Notes under the pieces: model-generated
What the model saw: the letters and a program-made list of their open reading frames with translations, nothing else
What the model was told of the DNA's origin: nothing
Database searches by the model: none
Assembly (NCBI GenBank): GCA_022844565.1
Contig: JALHLK010000029.1
Location: 1 to 60,603 of the forward strand
Direction: 5' to 3'
DNA from: Saprospiraceae bacterium
GTDB lineage: Bacteria > Bacteroidota > Bacteroidia > Chitinophagales > Saprospiraceae
Length of the DNA: 60,603 nt
Translations under genes and position numbers: made by a program
Part shown: one piece after another, positions 35,160 to 43,444 of the stretch
Position numbering within the stretch: the first letter of the stretch is position 1
Layout: every line of letters starts with the position of its first letter

Positions 35160-36459
35160 CACTACTGTATCCTTCCACCCTGCCCGTCCTTACCAAATGT
35201 AATCGCTGCCTTATCGTCAATATATTCCCTGGTCTAAAAGAAATATACATAATGACCAACTGGTAAAATAGAATGCCATAGTTGGATTCTCCAAAAATAC
35301 CAAATTCAGTAAAGGAATTGATTATCAAAGGTATCAATAGACAAAAGAGCATCAATTTTTTCTCGGCATTCTCCAGTAAAATGCCTCTAATAGTAAAAAT
35401 CATCTGAAACAAAACAATTGTAATACCAATGAGCCCTAGATTCATCAAAACCTGCATAAAAGTATTGTGAGTCATTTTACCAGGGTAGGTATGTGCACTT
35501 TGAAAATATTCTTTGTAGTCGATCCGCATAAATCCAAAGCCTAATAAAGGTTCTCTAGGCAATCCCTCGTTGATCAATGCCTGCCAGAAGGGCAATCTCC
35601 CTGTAAGCGTCAGTACTTCCTCCATTCTTTCCGGGTCACCATCTTTGAGTACTACTTTGTAAATCGCAATGGGGGCCACCATCATCATCACAACAATGGC
35701 CGCGATGGCAAATTTCTTTTGTTCAGATTGCAAAACATGAAATCCAATGATCAATAGTGCCCCAATCAATGAGGATCGCGAACCAGTGGCAAAAAGACCA
35801 TAAAATAATATGAGTAGTTTGAAAATTGTCCACCATCTGTGATAATTTCTTCTAATATCAAACATCAGTCCTGCGACGCCTACACCCGCCAACATCCCGA
35901 GTTCATTGGGATTCATCATATAGCCACCCAGCCGTGCCTCCTCTCCACCATGTGTCAAACGATAAAAAACATCAGGATTGACATACATTCCGATCACAAA
36001 GACCAAAATAAGTACATAAGCACTGTTGCCTAATAAATTGTACAATCTGATAGGGTGGTCAGGAAAAAACTGATCCAATAAATACAGACTTTTGATAAAA
36101 TAGAAACAAAAGACTAAGGTTTGAGATGTCATAAACCATTGTAAAGCACTGTATCCGACATTGGTACTCCACATAAACGAGGCTAAACCAAGGAGTAAGT
36201 AAATTCCATAAAAAGACATAGAAAGTACATTGTTGGTCTTTAGATTGTCTGCTGCTCCATAGTTAATGATATTGCGATATACATACCAAGATGATAGCAA
36301 CATACCCATCCTTCCAACTACTTTGATAGCTCTTGTAATGTTGATATTTTCACTCCATGTAAAAAAACAGGCAGTCATTAAAAGAAGGATCAACATCAGT
36401 TGCCAATTGATCTTTTTAAGAAAAATACTGTGATCCTGATCTTTTAATTCTATCTTCAT
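35128..36459 (-). CDS. Wzy/O-antigen-ligase-like polymerase
   Basis: A 443-residue protein with about ten to twelve membrane helices. The cytoplasm-adjacent segment FATGSRSSLIGALLIIGFHVL near residue 225 is the Wzy_C/O-antigen ligase signature, followed by a large periplasmic loop (about 270-330) with GFGFMRIDY and AHTYPGKMTHNTFMQVLMNLG, the conserved H-N-x-x-L region. It should polymerise flipped repeat units in the periplasm. It is the last gene of EPS unit 1, joined directly to the upstream glycosyltransferase (adjacent stop and start). Its 3' end overlaps the opposite-strand HTH fragment. Confidence 0.88.
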   Translation of the reverse strand: MKIELKDQDHSIFLKKINWQLMLILLLMTACFFTWSENINITRAIKVVGRMGMLLSSWYVYRNIINYGAADNLKTNNVLSMSFYGIYLLLGLASFMWSTNVGYSALQWFMTSQTLVFCFYFIKSLYLLDQFFPDHPIRLYNLLGNSAYVLILVFVIGMYVNPDVFYRLTHGGEEARLGGYMMNPNELGMLAGVGVAGLMFDIRRNYHRWWTIFKLLILFYGLFATGSRSSLIGALLIIGFHVLQSEQKKFAIAAIVVMMMVAPIAIYKVVLKDGDPERMEEVLTLTGRLPFWQALINEGLPREPLLGFGFMRIDYKEYFQSAHTYPGKMTHNTFMQVLMNLGLIGITIVLFQMIFTIRGILLENAEKKLMLFCLLIPLIINSFTEFGIFGESNYGILFYQLVIMYISFRPGNILTIRQRLHLVRTGRVEGYSSAKVLKSPQNF

Positions 36460-37557
36460 TTATGTATACAATTCATCATATTTTTCAACCAAAATTGGCC
36501 AGTCAAAGACTTTTTCTAACATTGTCCTTGCACCGCTGACGTAATTTACAGCCTGGTTTCTAGCATATGCTTTACATAGCTTATCCATTGCTGACATCAA
36601 TTGTGATACATTATTATTATCAATAGAAATGCCAGCTTGGTATTGGGTAACATATGCTGCCACATTAGTAGCCTTACTCACGATAGAAGGCACACCAAAA
36701 GATGCCGCTTCAAGAACAGACGTCGGTAAGCCCTCATTCCTTGAAGGGTGAGCAAATACATGCATTTGGCTGATCAATTCATCCTTTTCCTTACCAAATT
36801 TTTTACCCCACAATACCACGTTATTTATTTTTTTTTCAAGAATATATTTTTCTATAAAATCACGGCCTTCTCCATCTCCAATAATCCATAATTTGGAATT
36901 TCCTTCTGTTTTTTGGAATTGATAAAAAGCTTCCATCAATAGGTCAAGACCCTTGGTTTGCGTATCTAGCCGACCAACAAAACCGATGGTAAAATCTCTA
37001 TTTTTTAAGACGTTTACCTCTGTAACATTTTGGTCGAAACCATATGGCAGGAGAAATGACTTAACAGAGGGATAGATTTTTTCCAAACCTTCTACTTCAC
37101 TATTTCCGATAGAGTGGACCTTGTGTACATGTTTTAGAATTGTTTTTTCGAAGGCATGAAAATATACTTTTTTTATCCATTGACTTCGTTGCATAGCGAC
37201 TTCATTGTATGCTCCGTGAGGTGTGATGACAAACTTGATTTGATGCTTTGCAAATAATTTTGCCAATGAACTAAATAAAGGAATCCATCCCCCATGGAGA
37301 TGATAAGTAGCCGCATTATTTTTTAAAATAGCTTCCTTTAATTGGTTACTAATACGAAATGGCATTTTCTCTGATTTGAACAATTCTGTATGAAATATTC
37401 GATTGGGATAATCATGTATTGGGTATTCAGTAATACCCCAAACACTTACTTTTCGACCTGCTTTTGTCTGCTCAGAAGCCAGATTGAAAACCACCTTATT
37501 AACACCATTAAGCCTTTCTGGATTGGCTTTGCCTAGTACGATATGTACGATTTCCAT
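36460..37557 (-). CDS. GT4-family glycosyltransferase
   Basis: A 365-residue GT-B enzyme. The N-terminal domain starts MEIVHIVLGKANPERLNGVN and contains ITPHGAYNEVAMQRSQW near 110-130. The donor domain has IGFVGRLDTQTKGLDLLMEAF near 190, WIIGDGEGRD near 225 and the E-x7-E motif in HPSRNEGLPTSVLEAASFGVPSI near 280. It overlaps the flippase gene by 25 bases, a strong sign of coupled translation. The sugar is unknown. Confidence 0.88.
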   Translation of the reverse strand: MEIVHIVLGKANPERLNGVNKVVFNLASEQTKAGRKVSVWGITEYPIHDYPNRIFHTELFKSEKMPFRISNQLKEAILKNNAATYHLHGGWIPLFSSLAKLFAKHQIKFVITPHGAYNEVAMQRSQWIKKVYFHAFEKTILKHVHKVHSIGNSEVEGLEKIYPSVKSFLLPYGFDQNVTEVNVLKNRDFTIGFVGRLDTQTKGLDLLMEAFYQFQKTEGNSKLWIIGDGEGRDFIEKYILEKKINNVVLWGKKFGKEKDELISQMHVFAHPSRNEGLPTSVLEAASFGVPSIVSKATNVAAYVTQYQAGISIDNNNVSQLMSAMDKLCKAYARNQAVNYVSGARTMLEKVFDWPILVEKYDELYT

Positions 37558-38753
37558 ATATTAATATTTTTTAAATGTAGAATTAAACTCCAATATGCCA
37601 TTAGGATTATTTGAGAAACTATTAGCCCATATATGACCCCTTGTAAACCAAATGTGAATATTAGATAATGTGATGTGATAAGTGAAAAACCCAAATTAAT
37701 TAAATAAGCATAGAAAAAGTGATCATTGATTTGTAAAGTTCTAATTAAGAAACGTAGGGGCTGACTTAGAAAGATAAAAATATACAAAACACTATAGCCT
37801 TGTACAACGTATGCAAAGTCTACGTATTGGTTTCCACCCGAAATCACTAAAATTGGTTTTGCCAGTAGTAATGTAATAACCAATAAGGGTAAGAAAATGA
37901 GTCCCATTTTATGATTTGTATCTTTTAAATAATGGAGTGCTGAGGGTAGACTAAGTCTTAACTTTTCGGCAGTTTGAGGTAATACATAGTTTTCAAATGT
38001 TTGTAACAATACATTTAAAACTCCAAATAATGATTGAGCTAACCGCAATGCAGCTAGGGCTGTTGTTCCAACATATATTCCTGCCGCTACGACAAAAAGA
38101 TTACCAGCCCACCATTGACTTAAAGCACTAAGAAAAAGCCACTTTCCTTCTTTAATATGAGTCCTAAAGTATTTGAGGACATCTTCCCTTTCAATGAAAA
38201 ATGGCTTTAAAAAAGCGACAATCAGAATCAAAGAAAAGCTATACCCATAAGCAAAAACCGTAAGAATTTGTTCGAGGTCTTGGATGTTTTGAATCATTGA
38301 TATAGCCAGCGTCGTGATCAAATATATAGAAGTAAAGAGGTCAAGAATAATGGTATGTACCGTTTTGTCCAATGACAATAATACTCTTCTCCCAAAATCA
38401 TTAATGATAAAGCCAAATATGAATAGATAAGACCCAACGGATACCTCGTAAAGGTTAAAGCATGTATTAATAGAAATAGAAAGGGTAAGCATAACTCCCA
38501 TCAAAAAAAATTGCCAAAAGACCAAGAATGAAATATAAGAGGATGTCTTTTGAATAGCAACTTGAAAAATCTGAATACCCCAAGCACTTAAAGCACTAAT
38601 ACCAAGATAAACTATTAAGATATAGGCAGCATATTGCCCAAATGAGGAGGTGTCAAGGTGTCGGGCAAGCATAATAGTCATGAGAAAATTTGTTCCACTT
38701 ACGATCATTTGGTCTGCTAAAACTTGAATTTTTCGATCCTTTACCCAATTCAT
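37533..38753 (-). CDS. Wzx-type polysaccharide flippase
   Basis: A 406-residue membrane protein with about twelve helices, in the pattern of the MOP flippase superfamily: VKDRKIQVLADQMIVSGTNFLMTIMLARHLDTSSFGQYAAYILIV at the N-terminus is the usual Wzx helix 1-2 region. It should flip undecaprenyl-linked repeat units across the inner membrane for the Wzy polymerase. It overlaps the Wzc-like gene by four bases and the next glycosyltransferase by 25. Confidence 0.88.
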   Translation of the reverse strand: MNWVKDRKIQVLADQMIVSGTNFLMTIMLARHLDTSSFGQYAAYILIVYLGISALSAWGIQIFQVAIQKTSSYISFLVFWQFFLMGVMLTLSISINTCFNLYEVSVGSYLFIFGFIINDFGRRVLLSLDKTVHTIILDLFTSIYLITTLAISMIQNIQDLEQILTVFAYGYSFSLILIVAFLKPFFIEREDVLKYFRTHIKEGKWLFLSALSQWWAGNLFVVAAGIYVGTTALAALRLAQSLFGVLNVLLQTFENYVLPQTAEKLRLSLPSALHYLKDTNHKMGLIFLPLLVITLLLAKPILVISGGNQYVDFAYVVQGYSVLYIFIFLSQPLRFLIRTLQINDHFFYAYLINLGFSLITSHYLIFTFGLQGVIYGLIVSQIILMAYWSLILHLKNINIWKSYISY

Positions 38754-40939
38754 CTGATAATCTTATTTTTGATGGCAAAAAATGTGTTTTTTATAGTTCT
38801 GACTATTTCCAATATAAAACTAGGATTGTATCCTACTCGATTTATAGCAAAATGTACATTTGGTAATTTGAATTCTTGCTGTATGATATCGACTTCGAAT
38901 ACTTTTTTTGCAGGGGTCAATCTAGTATCGATACAAACCACATTTAGATCAGCTATCGCCATCAAAGCCAAAGTGAAGGCTTCACCAAAATTTGAATTGA
39001 TTACCATTGTTTGATCAAAATATTGACACTGGTCTTCCAATACTTGCTGTATTTCTTCCGTTGTCTTGTAGACCATTTTCGTACTACATAAGGTTAACAT
39101 TGAGCTGTTCGGTTCTATGTTTTTTATCGACCAAAAATCGTCTCCTTCTACGTTTTCCTCAATTTCGACATTTAACAATTTTCGCCCTTGTTTTTTTAAT
39201 GTTTGGATCACTTCGTCTGAAATGAATTTTGTTGCGTGCTTTTTATTAAAACTTGTAAAACAAATTATACCATTTGGTTGTAAAAGTTCCTTTACCTGCC
39301 ATTGAGTCAATGTGGTAAGAAAAAAGCTTGCCTTTTCAGAAGGCTTTTTCAATTTGGGTACGGCTGCAATAATAGGAATCATACTACTCGATTCAACACT
39401 TGAGATATCATTAACCCTAGCTTTCATGCTGTGTACAATAAAAATCAACATCATCGCCCCTAACATTCCTAGTATAACTGCGACTCCCTTTATGATAGTT
39501 CTATTTGGAGAAACAGGCATTTTACTTATACTTGCTGGTGTGATAATTCTATGAAAGGCAACTTTTGCAGCTTTGGCAATCTCGGCCTCAATTTTCTTTT
39601 GATTCAAAAAGTTATAAGACTGTTGATAGATTTCAAACTCCCTGTTCAGAATGGTCATAATTCGTTCTTTCTCAGGTACTGTGATGAATACTTTTTCTGC
39701 TTCGTCGATATCAAAGACTAAATTATTGTATTTTGATTCAAGATTTTTCTTTGTATTGGTTATACTTTCTCTTAGATAAGAGGATATATCGTCTATTTTG
39801 TGGTCTATGGTGATCACTCGCTCATCTTTAGGTGTATATTCCAGAAGTAAGTCTTTTTTCTCCGATTGCAATTGTTTGATTTTTTTGATCATTTCTGTAG
39901 ATAGCAAGTCTGTAAAAGCTTCAAAATTTGGTGCTAAATCGAGGAAATTATCTTTTCCTTTTTGCATATAAACATCCAATTCCTTAATAGCATCTAAGCT
40001 CATTTTTAAATTAGTTTGCTGTATCTTTAATTGGGATATTTTTCTTAGATCAGTCTCGGTCTCTTGTCGAATGTTGGTAATGTCTTCTTTTTCTCGATAG
40101 TTTAAGATATCGGCTTCTGATCCTGAAAGCTTACCGCTTATCTCTGCGATTCTTTTGTTTAAAAAATCAACAGTTACATTCGCCGCTCCAAATTTTGTTT
40201 CGATGTAGTCTTCAATATAGGCCTCTGCTAATGCGTTAGGAAACAAAGAAGCCTTCTCAGGATGTGCCGATTTGTAGCTGATTCTGATGATAGGCACATC
40301 CTTATCGACGGAAGAAACATCGAGATTAGTCAATATTTCACTTATCAATTTTTCTGGGCTTCTGAATGTGATAGTGTATTTATCAAAGATATTGAGATTT
40401 GGCTTTTCGGTTACTAGTTTTTTGTTGAGTGCCACAAAGAGTCTAGTATCACCTATCGTAATGGTGTCACCCATTTTACATTTATGCAAAAATCCAGCTG
40501 GGTCTGTAATCGTGTAATTGATTGTATCCATTACATGGATGAGAAAAGTTCTATCGTAATGCAATGGGTCTATAGTCACACTTTTTATAAAAAGGGGTGC
40601 GTCATGAAAAAGTTCTGTATTCTTTAAGCTCCCTTGTCTTACTAAGATAGATTGAAAAGGGACTTTGTCAAGTGCCTTCTTTATAATGGTATGTGACTTT
40701 ATCAATTCAATTTCAGCTTGTATTTTTTGAGTATTTGCAAAAACATCTAAATCTTTGAAGAGGTTGCTGTTGGGCACGCCTTGATGAAGATCAGCTAAAC
40801 TAAGTTTTGCAGTACTCTCATACATCGGAGTCACGTAAGACAAGTACTTTGAAGCCAATAAATAAGCTAAGACCATTGCACCAACAATGATAATCCATCC
40901 TCGAAATAGGGGTTTAATAAAATTGAATTGATTACCCAT
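38750..40939 (-). CDS. Wzz/Wzc-type chain-length protein with degenerate kinase domain
   Basis: A 729-residue protein. Membrane helices lie near residues 14-32 and 478-500, flanking a periplasmic Wzz domain with a long coiled coil (about 270-440, with the GumC-type segments). The C-terminal cytoplasmic part (about 520-729) has the size and layout of a bacterial tyrosine-kinase domain. However, the Walker A position reads ICFTSFNKKHATKFIS instead of a GEGKST-type loop; the A' and B aspartates are also absent, and no Tyr-rich tail is seen. It therefore appears to be a pseudokinase that still pairs with the Wza exporter. It starts 24 bases after the Wza gene. Confidence 0.85.
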   Translation of the reverse strand: MGNQFNFIKPLFRGWIIIVGAMVLAYLLASKYLSYVTPMYESTAKLSLADLHQGVPNSNLFKDLDVFANTQKIQAEIELIKSHTIIKKALDKVPFQSILVRQGSLKNTELFHDAPLFIKSVTIDPLHYDRTFLIHVMDTINYTITDPAGFLHKCKMGDTITIGDTRLFVALNKKLVTEKPNLNIFDKYTITFRSPEKLISEILTNLDVSSVDKDVPIIRISYKSAHPEKASLFPNALAEAYIEDYIETKFGAANVTVDFLNKRIAEISGKLSGSEADILNYREKEDITNIRQETETDLRKISQLKIQQTNLKMSLDAIKELDVYMQKGKDNFLDLAPNFEAFTDLLSTEMIKKIKQLQSEKKDLLLEYTPKDERVITIDHKIDDISSYLRESITNTKKNLESKYNNLVFDIDEAEKVFITVPEKERIMTILNREFEIYQQSYNFLNQKKIEAEIAKAAKVAFHRIITPASISKMPVSPNRTIIKGVAVILGMLGAMMLIFIVHSMKARVNDISSVESSSMIPIIAAVPKLKKPSEKASFFLTTLTQWQVKELLQPNGIICFTSFNKKHATKFISDEVIQTLKKQGRKLLNVEIEENVEGDDFWSIKNIEPNSSMLTLCSTKMVYKTTEEIQQVLEDQCQYFDQTMVINSNFGEAFTLALMAIADLNVVCIDTRLTPAKKVFEVDIIQQEFKLPNVHFAINRVGYNPSFILEIVRTIKNTFFAIKNKIIR

Positions 40940-40963
40940 TTTTTTTTTTCTATTTTGATTATT

Positions 40964-41707
40964 TTAAAATGCACCCATGAATATGGCAGCAGAGGTTAAC
41001 GCGGTGGTAAAAGGAATGATGGTAGAGATCCTTTTATCAAATTCTTTATATTTTTTTGAAGGTACAACCACTACATCACCAGGATGTAGGTTGATATTTC
41101 TTTGCAACAAGTCACCATCTTTGGTGAGATCGATATTAGCAATATGCACATGCTCACCAACCTGCCTTAGCACTTTTACAAACTTTGGATTAGCATAAAA
41201 CTCTAATCCTTTACATCTCGTGATCATTTCCAATAAAGTATTGCGTTCTTTATCGACCGTTATGACTTGTGGATCTCTTACTTCACCCAAAACGGTGATT
41301 TCGCGGTTAAGGACTTTTATATCAATCACAGGTACTTTTATCCATTCACTATAAATGGTCTTTAAGGTATCTTTAAGCTGAATGATCGTCATTTTCTCTA
41401 CGTTAAATGTACCAATTTTTGGGATTTCAATGTTTCCATATGCATCGATCATGAGCCATTTACCATATACTTCATTGGAGTTGTAGATGCCATATGTACT
41501 ACCGACACTTATCTCGTCTTGACCCCAAATACTTATGGTGATTTTGTCGTCTTTACGAAGATGGTATTGATATGTTGCATTATTCCAAAATATGGTATCT
41601 AATGCAGCTATGGAATTGTCGGCAGATTTGTTGTGAAATATGTTGGATGTTTTACATGACGAAAGACCAACTACTATCATTGCTATTAGATAAATACTAG
41701 ATCTCAT
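40964..41707 (-). CDS. Wza-type polysaccharide export lipoprotein
   Basis: A 247-residue protein with a lipoprotein signal (lipobox GLSSC, Cys 18). Residues 50-150 match the polysaccharide-export domain (YQYHLRKDDKITISIWGQDEISVG; WLMIDAYGNIEIPKIGTFNVEKM). Residues 155-225 match a SLBB domain (REITVLGEVRDPQVITVDKERNTLLEMI; NINLHPGDVVVVPSKKYKEFDK). A hydrophobic C-terminal helix ends it (TTALTSAAIFMGAF), the outer-membrane pore segment. It should form the export channel for the polymer, docking with the Wzc-like protein encoded next. Confidence 0.9.
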   Translation of the reverse strand: MRSSIYLIAMIVVGLSSCKTSNIFHNKSADNSIAALDTIFWNNATYQYHLRKDDKITISIWGQDEISVGSTYGIYNSNEVYGKWLMIDAYGNIEIPKIGTFNVEKMTIIQLKDTLKTIYSEWIKVPVIDIKVLNREITVLGEVRDPQVITVDKERNTLLEMITRCKGLEFYANPKFVKVLRQVGEHVHIANIDLTKDGDLLQRNINLHPGDVVVVPSKKYKEFDKRISTIIPFTTALTSAAIFMGAF

Positions 41708-41709
41708 AT

Positions 41710-42141
41710 TTATATAAATTGGAAAATTGATTTTAAAATAGAAGTTTTACGTTCTTGTAAAATCTCTTTGATATCATCAATTTTATATAAGGTCGCCCTT
41801 ATGTTCTCTTCCATTTTATCATCTTTACGGATATAATCAAATGCTCCATGTTTTAATGTAGCTACAGCAGTATCTATATCTTCCTGAGCGGATACCATGA
41901 CTACAAAAATATTAGGATTGTACCTTTTGATTTTTCTTAGTGTCTCATATCCATTGTAGATATCCATTTGATGATCAAGAAATATGACATCAGGGTTTTG
42001 ATGAATCTCATTTAGACAATCTACTCCACTTTCAAAACAAAAGATACTTTCGAAACCCTCTTGTGTAAGAAACTGCTTCATGATCTCAAGATGAAAGAGA
42101 TCGTCGTCTACCAAAAAAACTGATTTAAATTTGTGTTGCAT
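41710..42141 (-). CDS. stand-alone receiver-domain response regulator
   Basis: A 143-residue receiver domain with no output domain. The acidic triad lies in VDDD near 12-14 and the phospho-acceptor Asp in VIFLDHQMD near 56; VSAQED supplies the Ser and YIRKDD the Lys. Its second half is strikingly like the receiver of the sigma-54 activator at 48108-49460 (VSAQEDIDTAVATLKHGAFDYIRKDD against ISAQEEIAVAVELLKAGARDYIIKDD). It is the first gene of EPS unit 1, two bases from the Wza gene. It could act as a phosphate sink or feedback partner for the same kinase. Confidence 0.88.
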   Translation of the reverse strand: MQHKFKSVFLVDDDLFHLEIMKQFLTQEGFESIFCFESGVDCLNEIHQNPDVIFLDHQMDIYNGYETLRKIKRYNPNIFVVMVSAQEDIDTAVATLKHGAFDYIRKDDKMEENIRATLYKIDDIKEILQERKTSILKSIFQFI

Positions 42142-42166
42142 AATATTCTATTTTTTGAAACAGTAT

Positions 42167-42185
42167 ATGCGAATGGTGAGCCAAC
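42167..42185 (-). promoter_or_regulatory. sigma-54 promoter, EPS unit 1
   Basis: On the minus strand AGTTGGCTCACCATTCGCAT has the -24 GG at 42181-42182 and the -12 GC at 42169-42170, with 10 bases between. The GG starts 40 bases upstream of the ATG A at 42141. Confidence 0.83.
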
Positions 42186-42238
42186 TTCATACTATGCAGA
42201 TAATCAACAAGATAGACTTTATGATATTAATAAGTATT

Positions 42239-42271
42239 TTCCACAAATTGGAAAAATATATATTATTGGAA
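42239..42271. promoter_or_regulatory. upstream activator site, EPS unit 1
   Basis: TTCCA-N5-TGGAA at 42239-42253, and a third TGGAA at 42267-42271 (N13). It begins 98 bases upstream of the start codon at 42141. Confidence 0.8.
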
Positions 42272-42367
42272 AAATTTCTTTAGCAATGTAAGGAATGCTT
42301 TGGGCTCTCATGTAATTTAGTGGTTGTCTTCCTTTAGACTAAATGATAGGTCAACTTCGGAGGGAAA

Positions 42368-42498
42368 GAGTGGCGATGTGTAAGGTCTAGCACCTCATAT
42401 CGCCACTCTAGAAAAGCCCTGAAAGGGCTGCATACATTAAACATAGGGGATCCTCCCTATAAAGTTATGCTCCAACCATTATAGCCATGAAAGGGTGT
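42368..42498. repeat. REP-like palindromes in the 42142-42609 gap
   Basis: GAGTGGCGAT (42368-42377) pairs perfectly with ATCGCCACTC (42399-42408). AGCCCT-gaa-AGGGCT follows at 42415-42429, and a degenerate second copy (GCCATGAAAGGGTG) lies at 42484-42497. The GCCCTGAAAGGGC form is a common dispersed palindrome in Bacteroidota. The rest of this 468-base gap holds the sigma-54 promoter and activator site. Confidence 0.6.
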
Positions 42499-42609
42499 AA
42501 TACATCACGATCAGGTAAATAAATAATCCCAAACCTTACAAAAATCCTTTTGACATATCAAAATCCCCATAATAAGTTGTTTGTAAAGTATTGTCATCCA
42601 TTTAATCCA

Positions 42610-43443
42610 TTACTCATACCTAATCATTTTGGCCAAATCATGAAAATATTGTTTAGACCAAATGTTAAGTTCAGAGGGGTTTTGGATAAATCGCTCTATA
42701 TCAACTAATGCCATTTTTATGTCTGTTTTTGAGATTTTGTCAATAATAATTTTATTCAGAAGCTCCTTATTTAAGGTAGTACCTTTATTTAAATGATTAC
42801 TTTGTATTGCTCTTTCCTGTAGATGTCTAAGATTTAAAGGCGTTCCTCTCTTAATAAACCATTCTAAATCATACCAATCTCTGCCTTTTACACGGGTTTT
42901 CCATTCTCTATATAAAAAAGCGTGCATCTTTCCTGCAAATAGATAAGATTCTTTAAATGTGTTGATATAAAAAGAAAAAGGCCTTAAAATTAACTTAGGT
43001 TCCGTTTCAAAAAACATGGGAGGTTTTCTATCTATTTCTATTTTGATTTTGATAGAAGCTGAATTATTTTCTTGTACTGATATAATATTCCATTCTGTAT
43101 TATCCTTCAAAAAAGCGGATTGGACATCATTGGGATGTACCTTATCCTTTACTGTAAGATCCACGGCAAGCCCATGCAGATGACATTCTTTCTCGATATA
43201 TGTAAAATAATCTTTAAGTGAAAAATTTGGATCAGAATAGTTTAATGAAAAATCAATATCTTCAGAGAATCTTGGCAAACCATATAACATTCTTAGAGCA
43301 GTTCCTCCGTAATAAGATGCTTTTGAAAAAAAATCACTTCTGGAAAGGCCAGACAATGTGATGTATTGAATTATCTCTCTTTTTGCTTTTAGAGATTCAT
43401 CCTGATTGGTTACCATATATGAATTATACCATTCTTTTATCAT
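42610..43443 (-). CDS. abiEii: AbiEii-type nucleotidyltransferase toxin
   Basis: A 277-residue nucleotidyltransferase. The active-site block YYGGTALRMLYGLPRFSEDIDFSL (about residues 43-67) has the GG-T and D-x-D positions of the AbiEii/MenT family, and GRDWYDLEWFI near 195 is the downstream family motif. Known members transfer pyrimidine nucleotides to tRNA and block growth. It lies one base after the AbiEi-like antitoxin gene, so the pair is a type IV toxin-antitoxin or abortive-infection module. It sits between the signalling operon and the EPS operon without interrupting either. Confidence 0.88.
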   Translation of the reverse strand: MIKEWYNSYMVTNQDESLKAKREIIQYITLSGLSRSDFFSKASYYGGTALRMLYGLPRFSEDIDFSLNYSDPNFSLKDYFTYIEKECHLHGLAVDLTVKDKVHPNDVQSAFLKDNTEWNIISVQENNSASIKIKIEIDRKPPMFFETEPKLILRPFSFYINTFKESYLFAGKMHAFLYREWKTRVKGRDWYDLEWFIKRGTPLNLRHLQERAIQSNHLNKGTTLNKELLNKIIIDKISKTDIKMALVDIERFIQNPSELNIWSKQYFHDLAKMIRYE

Positions 43444-43444
43444 T

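Noticed and set aside
42142-42609. A riboswitch or small RNA in the gap before the EPS operon
   Set aside because: The hairpins are dispersed palindromes lying upstream of the sigma-54 promoter, not in the transcribed leader, which is only about 16 bases.
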